From the NCBI GenBank assembly GCA_049792815.1, contig JBARBG010000153.1, forward strand, positions 1 through 20,062: 20,062 nt of DNA. The letters are read 5' to 3'. Positions 6,655 to 14,524 of the stretch are shown here, piece by piece. The notes under the pieces were generated by a model that saw nothing but the letters and a program-made list of their open reading frames with translations, was not told the origin of the DNA and did no database searches. Each line of letters opens with the position of its first letter. Position 1 is the first letter of the stretch. This stretch comes from DAIDKA01 sp049792815. Its GTDB lineage: Bacteria; Pseudomonadota; Gammaproteobacteria; Steroidobacterales; Steroidobacteraceae. The position numbers and the translations under genes are program-made.

Positions 6655-8739
6655 ATGGCTGACGCCACCCCACAGGCCAATCCCACACTGAGCAGGTTGC
6701 TGCGCACCGGCATCGGCGTGCCCGTGGGCGTGCTGGCGGTGCTGGCGATGGTGGTGCTGCCGCTGCCGCCGTTCGCACTCGACGTTCTGTTCACCTTCAA
6801 CATCGCATTGTCCATCGTGATCGTGATGACCGTGTTCCACGTCGCCCGGCCAATCGAGTTCGGCGTGTTCCCGACCGTGATGCTGATGGCGACCTTGTTG
6901 CGCCTGGCGCTGAACGTCGCCTCGACCCGGGTGGTGCTGCTGCACGGCTATTCGGGGCCGTCGGCCGCGGGACGGGTCATCCAGGCCTTCGGTGAATTCG
7001 TGATCGGCGGCAACTTCGCCGTCGGCGTGGTGGTGTTCATCATCCTCACCATCATCAATTTCGTGGTCGTCACCAAAGGCTCCGGCCGCATCTCCGAAGT
7101 CAGCGCCCGTTTTACCTTGGACGCGATGCCCGGCAAGCAGATGGCCATCGATGCGGATCTCAACGCCGGCCTGATCACCCAGGACGAGGCCCGCGTGCGC
7201 CGCTCCGAGATCCGCGCCGAAGCGGACTTCTACGGCTCCATGGACGGCGCCAGCAAGTTCGTCCGCGGCGATGCGGTCGCGGGCATCATGATCCTCATCA
7301 TCAATATCATCGGGGGACTTGCGATCGGCACCATCGGCCACGGCATGGGGTTCGGCGATGCCGCACGCACCTATACCCTGCTGACCATCGGCGACGGCCT
7401 GGTCACCCAGATCCCGGCGCTGCTGCTGTCCACCGCGGTCGCCATCATCGTCACCCGCATGTCCGGCAAGCAGGACATGGGCGGGGAAGTCAAGCGCCAG
7501 CTGTTCGGCAACCCGCACGCGCTGGCCGTGGCCGCAGGCCTGCTCGGCGTCATCGGCATCGTGCCGGGCATGCCCAACCTCGCCTTCCTGGGAATGTCTG
7601 CGCTGTGCGGCGGTGGCGCGTATGCCATACGCAAGCGGCGCGAGGCGGCTGCCGCGAGGCCCGCCACGCCCCCGCCGGCACCGCCGGCGCCGGAAAACAA
7701 GGACCTGTCATGGGATGACGTGCGCCCCGTCGATGTGCTGGGGCTGGAAGTCGGATACCGCCTGGTGCCCCTGGTCAACAAAACCCAAAGCGGCGATCTG
7801 CTCGGCCGCATCCGCGGGGTGCGCCGCAAACTCTCGCAGGAGCTTGGCTTCCTGGTGCCCGCGGTCCATATCCGCGACAACCTGGACCTCGCGCCCAATA
7901 CCTATCGCATCAACCTGGGCGGTGTGCCGGTTGGCGAGAGCATCATCTACCCCGAACGCGACATGGCCATCAATCCCGGGCGGGTATTCGGTCAGGTCAA
8001 GGGCATCGCGGCCCGCGATCCGGCCTTTGGCATGGAAGCCTTGTGGATAGAGCCTACGGATCGGGATCACGCGCAGAGCATGGGCTACACCGTGGTCGAT
8101 GCGGGAACCGTGATCGCGACCCATCTCAGCCACATCATCCAGTCGCACGCGCATGAACTGCTCGGTCACGAGGAGGTCAGCCAGCTGCTGGCCAATGTCG
8201 CCAAGAGCGCGCCGAAGCTGGTCGAGGATCTGGTGCCACGGGTGCTGCCGATGGCGGTGCTGGTGCGGGTCCTGCAGTCTCTGCTGGCCGAGCGCGTACC
8301 CCTGCGCAACATGCGTGCCATCGTCGAGACCCTGGCCGAACACGCGCCGCGCTCCCAGGATCCGGCCGTCCTGCAGGCCGCGGTGCGCATCGCGCTGGGT
8401 CGCCAGATTGTGCAGGACATCGCAGGAATGGCAGGCGAGCTGCCGGTAATGACTCTGGACCCGGATTTGGAACGATTACTGCAAGGTTCCATCGGCAGCG
8501 CCAATTCGCCGGCAACGGGACTGGAACCGAGCCTGGCGGAGCGGCTGCAGAGCCGCCTGGCGGAAAGCGCGCAGCGCCAGGAACTGATCGGCGAGCCAGC
8601 GGTGCTGTTGGTGCCGCCGCCGCTGCGACAGACGCTGGCCCGGTTCATCCGCGCCAGTGTCCCGAACATGCACGTTCTGGCCTGGAGCGAGATTCCGGAC
8701 AACCGCAAAGTCCGCCTGGTTTCGGCGGTCGGTCGATGA
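6655..8739 (+). CDS. flhA: Flagellar export gate protein FlhA
   Basis: FlhA (694 residues) forms the nonameric export ring that takes proton-motive force and docks chaperone-substrate complexes. About eight membrane segments fill residues 17-320. The FHIPEP-family signature begins at R145 (RISEVSARFTLDAMPGKQMA). A Pro/Ala-rich linker lies near residues 330-348, and the cytoplasmic domain starts around the DVRPVDVLGLEVGYRLVPLV block. Length is typical of the family. The ATG at 6655 follows the flhB stop by three bases. The gene is intact, with no frameshift. A 31-base gap leads to flhF. Confidence 0.97.
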   Translation: MADATPQANPTLSRLLRTGIGVPVGVLAVLAMVVLPLPPFALDVLFTFNIALSIVIVMTVFHVARPIEFGVFPTVMLMATLLRLALNVASTRVVLLHGYSGPSAAGRVIQAFGEFVIGGNFAVGVVVFIILTIINFVVVTKGSGRISEVSARFTLDAMPGKQMAIDADLNAGLITQDEARVRRSEIRAEADFYGSMDGASKFVRGDAVAGIMILIINIIGGLAIGTIGHGMGFGDAARTYTLLTIGDGLVTQIPALLLSTAVAIIVTRMSGKQDMGGEVKRQLFGNPHALAVAAGLLGVIGIVPGMPNLAFLGMSALCGGGAYAIRKRREAAAARPATPPPAPPAPENKDLSWDDVRPVDVLGLEVGYRLVPLVNKTQSGDLLGRIRGVRRKLSQELGFLVPAVHIRDNLDLAPNTYRINLGGVPVGESIIYPERDMAINPGRVFGQVKGIAARDPAFGMEALWIEPTDRDHAQSMGYTVVDAGTVIATHLSHIIQSHAHELLGHEEVSQLLANVAKSAPKLVEDLVPRVLPMAVLVRVLQSLLAERVPLRNMRAIVETLAEHAPRSQDPAVLQAAVRIALGRQIVQDIAGMAGELPVMTLDPDLERLLQGSIGSANSPATGLEPSLAERLQSRLAESAQRQELIGEPAVLLVPPPLRQTLARFIRASVPNMHVLAWSEIPDNRKVRLVSAVGR

Positions 8740-8770
8740 AAGTTAAGCACGAGGCAGTTGGAGAACTGAG

Positions 8771-10177
8771 ATGAAGATCACACGCCACACAGGACCGGAC
8801 ATTCGGCACGCCCTGCGCGCCGTCCGTGACAGCCTGGGTGCCGACGCGGTTATTCTGGCCACGCGCCGTACTGCCAACGGGGTGGAGATAACCGCCGCCA
8901 TGGATTTCGATGCCGACAATGTGCAGGACTCCACGGTGGCTGCGAGCAAGACCCTGGCGCAACCGAAGCCCGCGCCGAGCGCCCTGCTCATTCCCCCCAT
9001 CAAGCCGCAACAGCCGGTACTGCAGCTGCCCTCGATCATTGCGCCGGCCCCGGTTCTGTCCGCCGCCGCGGAGCCCATGCCGCTGGCCGCGCTCCCGGCG
9101 GTACGCCCGGAGCTTGCCACGCCCTATGTGCCGCCTGCGCTGGAGGGCTCCACGAGTTCGATATCAAGCGCCGTCGCGGCCGCCTGGTCGGCGCCGGTCG
9201 CCACCGAGACGCCCACCGGCACCTACGTGATTCCGACCCTGGATGCCGCCAGCGACGTGATGACCTCGGAGTTGAAGACACTGCGCCGCATGCTCGAGAC
9301 GCAGCTGGCGCAGCTGGCCTGGAAGGACCTGACACGGCGTGCGCCGCTGCACACCGAAATGCTGCGCGAGCTGACCGAGATCGGCATCGAACAGGGGCTG
9401 GCCGCCGAGATCGTCACCGGCCTGCCGAAGAATTGTGAGGCCAACGTCGCGCGCCGGCATCTGGGCTCGACGCTCAGTCAGCGTCTGGCGGTGACGGGCG
9501 ATCACTGGCTGGAAAACGGCGGCCGCATCGCCCTGGTTGGACCGACGGGTGTCGGCAAGACCACGGTTCTGGCCAAACTCGCCGTGCGTTGGGTGTTGCG
9601 ACATGGCTCAAGGGACTTGGCGCTGGTGGCCGGCGACTCCGTGCGCATCGGTGCGCAGGATCAGGTGCGCGCGCTGGGCCAGTTGCTGGGTGTACCGGTG
9701 TTCGCGCTGGACAATCTCGAACAGCTGCCCGGGGTGCTGGCGCGCCTCGGCCGCTTCCGCATGGTTCTGGTGGATACCCCGGGCGCCGGGCAGCGCGACG
9801 CGAGCCTCGCGCAGCGCCTGCTGACGCTGTCCCGATCAGGTACCGAGCTGCAGGCCACGCTGGTGCTCGCTGCGAGTACTCAGGCCGGAGCCGTCGAGGA
9901 GGTCGTGCGGCGGTTCGCGCCGGCCCGTCCCAACAGTTGTGTACTGACCAAGATGGATGAGGCGGTAAGCCTCGGCGGACTGCTCTCAGTGCTGGTCCGC
10001 GCGCGCCTGCCCATCACCTATATCAGTGATGGCCAGCGGGTTCCCGAGGACCTGCGCCCCGCACGGGCGGACGAACTGGTTGCCGCCGCGGTGCAACTGG
10101 CGCAGACCAATGGCGCCGCGGCCGATGAAGATTTGTTGAAGCGCCGATTTGGAGATGTGGCACATGCGCTCGCGTGA
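8771..10177 (+). CDS. flhF: Flagellar placement GTPase FlhF (SRP family)
   Basis: FlhF (468 residues) marks the cell pole for flagellum assembly. The N-terminal block MKITRHTGPDIRHALRAVRD is typical. A Pro/Ala-rich stretch (about 55-150) is followed by the helical N domain and a GTPase domain with P-loop GPTGVGKTT at residues 257-265 and a C-terminal TKMDEA. The end contains the family's ISDGQRVPEDLRPA. Two motifs differ from the usual: DSVRIGA where most FlhF have D[TS]YRIGA, and DTPGAGQRD where SRP-type GTPases usually have DTAG. The start ATG has GGAG at 8760-8763, seven bases away. It overlaps flhG by 14 bases. Confidence 0.93.
   Translation: MKITRHTGPDIRHALRAVRDSLGADAVILATRRTANGVEITAAMDFDADNVQDSTVAASKTLAQPKPAPSALLIPPIKPQQPVLQLPSIIAPAPVLSAAAEPMPLAALPAVRPELATPYVPPALEGSTSSISSAVAAAWSAPVATETPTGTYVIPTLDAASDVMTSELKTLRRMLETQLAQLAWKDLTRRAPLHTEMLRELTEIGIEQGLAAEIVTGLPKNCEANVARRHLGSTLSQRLAVTGDHWLENGGRIALVGPTGVGKTTVLAKLAVRWVLRHGSRDLALVAGDSVRIGAQDQVRALGQLLGVPVFALDNLEQLPGVLARLGRFRMVLVDTPGAGQRDASLAQRLLTLSRSGTELQATLVLAASTQAGAVEEVVRRFAPARPNSCVLTKMDEAVSLGGLLSVLVRARLPITYISDGQRVPEDLRPARADELVAAAVQLAQTNGAAADEDLLKRRFGDVAHALA
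10151..10154 (+). promoter_or_regulatory. Ribosome binding site that fixes the flhG start
   Basis: GGAG at 10151-10154 lies 9 bases before the ATG at 10164. It touches or overlaps the two earlier in-frame candidates (TTG 10149, ATG 10155), which therefore cannot use it. This supports ATG 10164 as the flhG start. Confidence 0.6.
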
Positions 10178-11045
10178 CGGGAACCTGGTGGATCGCTCCA
10201 AACTCGACGGTCTCGCGCGCCCGGTACAGGTGATTGCGGTCACCGGCGGCAAGGGCGGCGTCGGCAAAACCAGTGTCGCGGTAAACCTGGCCGCAGCGCT
10301 GGCCGCCGTCGGCAAGCAGGTGGTGCTGCTGGACGGGGATCTGGGTCTCGCCAATGTCGATGTGTTTCTGGGGCTGTCCCCGCGCTACACCCTCGCCCAT
10401 GTGCTCAATGGGGAGCGGACGCTGGATGAGATCCTGGTGACTGCGCCGCAGGGCTTCCAGGTGGTCCCGGCGGCCTCCGGGGCCGCGAACCTCGCCAATC
10501 TTGACGCCCAGGCCCATCTTGGCCTGGTTCAGGCCTTCAGCGCGCTGGCGACCCAGGTTGACGTGCTGATCGTGGACACCGCGGCGGGACTCGCCCATGG
10601 TGTGACGCAGTTCTCACAGGCCGCCCAGCAGGTGGTGGTTACTATCTGTGATGAACCTGCTTCACTGACGGACGCCTACGCACTGGTGAAAGTCCTGAGT
10701 CGACATCACGGCGTCAGCCGCTTCCGCGTGCTGGCCAATATGGTTCGCTCACCCGGAGCGGGCCAGGATCTGTTTCGGCGTTTTGAACGTGTCACGACAC
10801 GCTTTTTGGATGTAGTGCTGGATTACGTCGGCGAGATTCCCGAGGACGAGTACCTGCGCCGCGCGATCCGGGCCCAGCGTACGGTCACCGACGCCTACCC
10901 GGCCAGCATCTCCGCACAGGCTTTCCGCAAGTTTGCCACCAGGACTTCCGGCTGGCCGATACCGGACAGCCCGCGCGGCAACCTTGAATTCTTCGTCGAG
11001 CGGCTGGTGCAGCCGCGTCCGGTGCGGCTGGAGGCAGTTCAATGA
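10164..11045 (+). CDS. flhG: Flagellar number regulator FlhG/FleN (MinD-like ATPase)
   Basis: FlhG (293 residues from ATG 10164) is a ParA/MinD-type ATPase that limits flagellum number, acting on FlhF and, in pseudomonads and vibrios, on the sigma-54 activator. The deviant Walker A motif GGKGGVGKTS is at residues 28-37. It is followed by VVLLDGDLGLANVDVFLGL, the typical FleN block, and the switch-like LIVDTAAG. The short N-terminus before the P-loop (SKLDGLARP) resembles only loosely the DQAxxLR-type peptide by which FlhG activates FlhF. The earlier TTG (10149) and ATG (10155) are possible starts but lack a free ribosome site. The TGA overlaps the fliA ATG (ATGA). A plain parA is excluded by the neighbours and the FleN block. 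Confidence 0.93.
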   Translation: MRSRDGNLVDRSKLDGLARPVQVIAVTGGKGGVGKTSVAVNLAAALAAVGKQVVLLDGDLGLANVDVFLGLSPRYTLAHVLNGERTLDEILVTAPQGFQVVPAASGAANLANLDAQAHLGLVQAFSALATQVDVLIVDTAAGLAHGVTQFSQAAQQVVVTICDEPASLTDAYALVKVLSRHHGVSRFRVLANMVRSPGAGQDLFRRFERVTTRFLDVVLDYVGEIPEDEYLRRAIRAQRTVTDAYPASISAQAFRKFATRTSGWPIPDSPRGNLEFFVERLVQPRPVRLEAVQ

Positions 11046-11776
11046 GCGCGGTCGGCGCCTACACCCAGCAGCGACGCAGCGCCGACGCCGATCAGTTGGT
11101 GACGCGCCATGCGGATCTGGTGAAGCGCATCGCATACCACCTGGCCGGCCGTCTGCCGGCGTCCGTCGAGGTCAATGACCTGATCCAGGCCGGTATGCTC
11201 GGGCTGCTGGAGGCGGCCGCAAATTACGCGGAGAACCGGGGCGCGAGCTTCGAAACCTTTGCCGGCATCCGCATCCGCGGGGCCATGATCGACGCGCTGC
11301 GCAAGCTTGACTGGGCGCCGCGGTCGGTGCATCGCAAGGCGCGCGCCGCAGCCGCCGCCGTGCGCGACATTGAGCGCGAGACCGGGCGCGACGCCAAGGA
11401 CGCCGAAGTGGCGGCCCGCATGGGCTGTTCGCTCGGCGAGTATTACGCCATCGTGCAGGACGCCGCGAGCTGCCGGCTGACGAGCCTCGATGACCTGACG
11501 ATCGCCACTGCCACGGCGACCGACTCAATCGACCCGTTCCAGGAAACGGCTGACGAGGGCTTCCGCGGCGCGCTGGTGCAGGCCATTGAAGGCCTGCCGG
11601 AGCGCGAGAAGCTGGTGATGTCGCTGTACTACTCGGATGAACTGAACCTCAAGGAGATCGGAGCGGTGCTGAATGTCACGGAGTCGCGCGTTTGCCAGCT
11701 GCATGGACAGGCGCTGGTACGCCTGCGCGCGCGGCTGGCGGCGTGGAAAGACTCGCAGGGGCCGGCCGGGCCGTGA
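11042..11776 (+). CDS. fliA: Flagellar sigma factor 28, FliA
   Basis: FliA (244 residues) directs RNA polymerase to late flagellar and chemotaxis promoters. Region 2 is clear (VNDLIQAGMLGLLEAAANY, then RIRGAMIDALRKLDWAPR, the polymerase and -10 binding part). Region 3 follows (RDIERETGRDAKDAEVAARMG). Region 4 ends the protein with a helix-turn-helix (NLKEIGAVLNVTESRVCQLH) that reads the -35 element. The strong site GGAGG at 11030-11034 precedes the ATG, which overlaps the flhG stop. A likely target is the sigma-28 site at 14525-14551. Its anti-sigma factor FlgM is not in the window. Confidence 0.96.
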   Translation: MSAVGAYTQQRRSADADQLVTRHADLVKRIAYHLAGRLPASVEVNDLIQAGMLGLLEAAANYAENRGASFETFAGIRIRGAMIDALRKLDWAPRSVHRKARAAAAAVRDIERETGRDAKDAEVAARMGCSLGEYYAIVQDAASCRLTSLDDLTIATATATDSIDPFQETADEGFRGALVQAIEGLPEREKLVMSLYYSDELNLKEIGAVLNVTESRVCQLHGQALVRLRARLAAWKDSQGPAGP

Positions 11777-11792
11777 GCGGGGGGAATTCGCA

Positions 11793-12194
11793 ATGAATGC
11801 CGAGATGAAATTCCTGATCGTCGACGACTTCGCGACCATGCGCCGCATGGTCAGGAGCGTTCTTACTGAACTTGGCTACACCAATGTCACCGAGGCGGAC
11901 GATGGCAGCACGGCGCTGCCGCTGCTGCGCGACGGGGCCTTTGATTTTCTGATCACCGACTGGAACATGCCGGGAATGCCGGGCCTTGAATTGCTCAAGG
12001 CGGTGCGCGCGAACGCCAAACTGGCGAAGCTGCCGGTACTGATGCTGACCGCCGAAGCCAAGCGCGACCAGATCGTGGAGGCGGCCCAGGCTGGCGTGAA
12101 CGGCTATGTCATCAAGCCCTTCACCGCCGACGTCCTGAAGAAGAAGCTGGCCAAGATACTCGAGGCGATGCCCAGCGATGCAACCGCCACCTGA
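11793..12194 (+). CDS. cheY: Chemotaxis response regulator CheY
   Basis: CheY (133 residues) is a single receiver domain that carries phosphate from CheA to FliM. The acidic pocket D11-D12, the phosphorylation site D56 (TDWNMPG), the switch residue T86, Y105 and K108 are all in place. These match E. coli D12/D13, D57, T87, Y106 and K109 with a shift of one. The DWNMPGMPGLELL block is that of true motor CheY rather than of a general regulator. The ATG at 11793 follows a GGGGGAA ribosome site and lies 16 bases after fliA; an open frame further upstream inside fliA has no family likeness. No cheZ phosphatase gene follows; the next gene encodes a stator subunit. Confidence 0.95.
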   Translation: MNAEMKFLIVDDFATMRRMVRSVLTELGYTNVTEADDGSTALPLLRDGAFDFLITDWNMPGMPGLELLKAVRANAKLAKLPVLMLTAEAKRDQIVEAAQAGVNGYVIKPFTADVLKKKLAKILEAMPSDATAT

Positions 12195-12200
12195 GTATGG

Positions 12201-12962
12201 ATGCGGAGACGGCCTACGGATGTGCTGAGCGTCATCGGCCTGCTGCTGGCGCTGTGCGCGATTCTGGTCGGCGCCATGCTGAAGGGCGCCGGCCTGATGG
12301 CGCTTGTTTCAACGGCGGGTTTCACCGTCGTCGTCGTGGGCACGGTCGGCGCGATCTGCGTGCAGACACCGCTCCCGGTCATGCGCCACGCGCTGAAGAT
12401 TCTGCCGTGGGTGCTGCGCCCGCCGGCCCTGCAGCCGGAAATGCTGCTGAAGAAGATGCTCGACTGGAGCAATACCGTGCGTCGCCAGGGCCTGCTGGCC
12501 CTGGAGCCGGCGATGCGGCGCGAGCGCGACCCCTTCATCCGCAAGGCGCTGCAGCTGGTCGTGGATGGCAACGAACCGGATGCCATTCGCGGGGCCATGG
12601 AGGTGGAACTGAGCACCCGCGAACACACTGATACGCTGGGTGCGCGGGTCTTTGAGGGCATGGGCGTGTACGCCCCGACGCTCGGCATCATCGGCGCGGT
12701 GCTGGGCCTGATGGCGGTGCTGCAGAATCTTTCCGATCCCTCCAAGCTCGGCCACGGCATCGCCGCCGCGTTCACGGCGACCGTCTACGGCATCGGCCTG
12801 GCAAACCTGTTCTTCCTGCCGATCGCGGCCAAGCTGAAAGTGACCATCCACGCGCAGTCGCAGGTTCGCGAGATGATCATCGAGGGCATGCTGTGCATCG
12901 CCCAGGGCGAGAATCCGCGCATCATCGAGACCAAGCTGCGCGGCTTCCTGCAGCAGGCCTGA
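12201..12962 (+). CDS. motC: Flagellar stator protein MotC (MotA/PomA family)
   Basis: This 253-residue MotA-family protein has four membrane segments: about 8-27, 33-51, 152-172 and 188-210. The two long cytoplasmic parts carry the rotor-facing charges (a stretch with DPFIRKALQLVVDGNEPDAIR). The conserved proline before membrane segment 3 is P159 in APTLGIIGAVLG. With MotD it conducts ions and turns the rotor. The position after cheY and the short, compact form fit the second stator pair MotC/MotD of pseudomonads and xanthomonads better than classic MotA. ATG 12201 follows the cheY stop by six bases; its ribosome site is weak, and GTG 12222 is a possible start because the family usually begins at DVLSVIGL. 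The driving ion cannot be told from sequence alone. Confidence 0.88.
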   Translation: MRRRPTDVLSVIGLLLALCAILVGAMLKGAGLMALVSTAGFTVVVVGTVGAICVQTPLPVMRHALKILPWVLRPPALQPEMLLKKMLDWSNTVRRQGLLALEPAMRRERDPFIRKALQLVVDGNEPDAIRGAMEVELSTREHTDTLGARVFEGMGVYAPTLGIIGAVLGLMAVLQNLSDPSKLGHGIAAAFTATVYGIGLANLFFLPIAAKLKVTIHAQSQVREMIIEGMLCIAQGENPRIIETKLRGFLQQA

Positions 12963-12966
12963 AGCC

Positions 12967-13845
12967 ATGGCGCGCAAGCGGAAAAGGGCCGTGGAGGAGG
13001 AGACCCGGCACTCGGCCTGGGCCGTCCCGTATGGCGATCTGGTCACACTGCTGTTCGCATTCTTCGTGGTGCTGTATGCCGTCTCCTCGGTCAACGAGGG
13101 CAAGTATCGGGCCCTGTCGAGCACGCTGTTTACCGAATTCAACGGGCAAAAGCCGCCGGGCTCCGCGCCCGGCTCGGCGCCGGGGGCCGCGGCCCTGGCG
13201 CGCTCCTTGCCCAATGCAGCCACTGCATCGGCGCCGGATTCGCATGCCATCTTCGCCGATACCGCCGTGGTCACGCGCCAGCAGGCCGAGGAAATTGCGC
13301 GCTCGCAGGCTGAATCCCAGGCGCTCGACAAGGTTGCCAGCGATCTCAGCACGGCCATGTCCGATCTGATCAAGTCGAACCTGGTCGTCGTGCGCCGCAA
13401 GGGCACCGCCGTCGAGGTCGAGATACGCACCGACATCCTGTTCCCCAGTGGCAGCGCGACGCTGTCATCCACGGCGGTAGGCGTCATCCGCAAGCTCTCC
13501 CAGACCCTCTTCTCATTGCCGAATCCGGTGCGTGTCGAAGGCCACACCGACAGTCAGCCTATCGATACCACGGCATTTCCATCCAATTGGGAGCTGTCCT
13601 CGGCGCGCGCCGCGAGCGTCGTGCACGTGATCGCCAATAGCGGTATCGATCCGGCGCGCCTGTCCGTGATCGGCCGCGCCCAATACAGTCCTGCGCAAAC
13701 CAACACTACTGCCGCGGGCCGCAATGCCAATCGCCGCGTTCTGATCGCGATTCTGCCGCCGGGCAATCCCGATCCGGGTGCCACTGCACCGCAGTCCATT
13801 GAAGACGCTGTGCCACCCGCGACGCCGGTGGCCGCGGCGCGCTAG
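12967..13845 (+). CDS. motD: Flagellar stator protein MotD (MotB family)
   Basis: This 292-residue MotB-family protein anchors the stator to peptidoglycan. A basic head (RKRKR) is followed by a single membrane helix at about residues 20-42 holding the ion-binding aspartate D24 in the motif PYGDLVTLLFAFFVVLYA. A Pro/Gly/Ala-rich plug and linker region lies near 58-85. The C-terminal OmpA-like domain (about 150-265) has VEGHTDSQPI, the ELSSARA block and NRRVLIAIL. It follows motC by four bases. The tail after the OmpA domain is Pro/Ala-rich. The proton or sodium preference is not decided by what I can see. Confidence 0.9.
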   Translation: MARKRKRAVEEETRHSAWAVPYGDLVTLLFAFFVVLYAVSSVNEGKYRALSSTLFTEFNGQKPPGSAPGSAPGAAALARSLPNAATASAPDSHAIFADTAVVTRQQAEEIARSQAESQALDKVASDLSTAMSDLIKSNLVVVRRKGTAVEVEIRTDILFPSGSATLSSTAVGVIRKLSQTLFSLPNPVRVEGHTDSQPIDTTAFPSNWELSSARAASVVHVIANSGIDPARLSVIGRAQYSPAQTNTTAAGRNANRRVLIAILPPGNPDPGATAPQSIEDAVPPATPVAAAR

Positions 13846-13857
13846 CCTCAAGCGTGC

Positions 13858-13874
13858 ATGGCACGCTTCGTGCA
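13858..13874 (+). promoter_or_regulatory. Sigma-54-like promoter after motD
   Basis: ATGGCACGCTTCGTGCA has a perfect -24 box (TGGCACG, GG at 13860-13861) and GTGC in place of TTGC at -12 (GC at 13872-13873), with the required 10-base spacing. It lies 76 bases before the DUF2802-type gene. It overlaps two short inverted repeats: GCGTGC-ATG-GCACGC (13852-13866) and GCACG-CTT-CGTGC (13861-13873). The same bases could therefore instead be a weak terminator for the motCD transcript. Confidence 0.45.
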
Positions 13875-13898
13875 CTTTCATTCAGCGCACTTGCAACA

Positions 13899-13914
13899 CG
13901 CCGGAAATCCGGCG
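13899..13914. repeat. Short perfect inverted repeat in the leader of the DUF2802 gene
   Basis: CGCCGG (13899-13904) and CCGGCG (13909-13914) pair perfectly around AAAT. No T-run follows, so it is not a clear terminator. If transcription starts after the sigma-54-like site it would be a 5' leader hairpin, 35 bases before the start codon. Confidence 0.4.
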
Positions 13915-13949
13915 CCAGACGATGTGAACTGCGTCACAGGAACAATGCA

Positions 13950-14423
13950 ATGATTCAAACAGCCACACACCACGCCGCCGCGGCGCTCACGACTACCGCT
14001 TCGCTTTTCGGTTATGTCCTGGTGCCCGTGCCGGACTACATTCTCATTCCGCTCACCGGTGCCACCGTGGTGCTGGCCGGGGTGTTGATCGCAGCCCTGT
14101 TCGCCGCCGGGGTGAAACGCACCTCGACCCGCCAGTCGCGCGAGGTTCTGGCCGGTTCAGCCTATCTGGCCGAGCAGCTCGAACAGCTCCAGTCCGCACT
14201 GGCGGTCGCGGATGCGCGCGTGGCGGCACTCGCCGCACGCCTGGATGAGCACTCCCGCAGCACCCAGGCCGGCAGCTCCACCAGCTACAACGTGGCCATT
14301 CGCATGGCGCGCAGCGGCGCCTCGCGCCAGGAGCTGATGAGCACTTGCGGTGTGACCCAGCAGGAAGCCGATCTGGTGCTGCGCCTGCACGCCGCCGACC
14401 CCGCCGCGCGTTCCGCCCACTAA
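13950..14423 (+). CDS. DUF2802-type membrane/coiled-coil protein
   Basis: This 157-residue protein has one N-terminal membrane segment at about residues 28-52, a basic stop (KRTSTRQSR), a predicted coiled coil at about 65-95 (heptad-like Leu/Ala: LAEQLEQLQSALAVADARV), and a C-terminal block at about 112-147 (YNVAIRMARSGASRQELMS, then a CGVTQQEADLVLRLH end). This end is the form I know from DUF2802 proteins found in the flagellar/chemotaxis clusters of Pseudomonas and relatives, where the gene tends to sit near cheW. It looks like a helix-turn-helix-like fold, but the function is unknown. ATG 13950 has AGGAA at 13938-13942, seven bases away. The open frame extends back to 13854, but that part overlaps the promoter-like site and has no ribosome site. 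Confidence 0.75.
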   Translation: MIQTATHHAAAALTTTASLFGYVLVPVPDYILIPLTGATVVLAGVLIAALFAAGVKRTSTRQSREVLAGSAYLAEQLEQLQSALAVADARVAALAARLDEHSRSTQAGSSTSYNVAIRMARSGASRQELMSTCGVTQQEADLVLRLHAADPAARSAH

Positions 14424-14432
14424 AGTGCCGCC

Positions 14433-14447
14433 GGCGCGCCACGCGCC
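14433..14447. terminator. GC hairpin after the DUF2802 gene, possible terminator
   Basis: GGCGCG (14433-14438) and CGCGCC (14442-14447) pair perfectly around a three-base loop, nine bases after the stop codon. It is followed by CTTGCC, with no T-run. Its place just before a separate promoter fits an end of the upstream transcript, but the evidence is only structural. Confidence 0.35.
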
Positions 14448-14524
14448 CTTGCCGATGGCCTGAATCTTCCCGGACTGTGAGCCCGGAAGCGGCAATCCGT
14501 GCCCATTTCACGGTATCAAGCACC

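Noticed and set aside
6064..7518. A 484-codon open frame on the - strand across flhB and flhA
   Set aside because: It is rich in His, Asp, Gln and Arg, as expected from the reverse of GC-rich coding sequence, and it lies fully opposite two certain genes. No domain is recognisable.
10927..10962. GCAAGTTT followed by GCCGATAC inside flhG, a possible FliA promoter for fliA itself
   Set aside because: The -10 box is good, but the spacing is 20 bases instead of 11, and no TAAAG-like box is at the right place.
13854..13949. A longer N-terminus for the DUF2802-type protein, starting at 13854
   Set aside because: The added 32 residues overlap promoter-like and hairpin sequences, look like random translation, and lack the ribosome site present before ATG 13950.
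14421..14458. TAAAG with GCCGATGG downstream, after the DUF2802 gene, as a second FliA promoter
   Set aside because: There are 26 bases between TAAA and the -10 box instead of 15, and TAAAG overlaps the stop codon of the gene before it.
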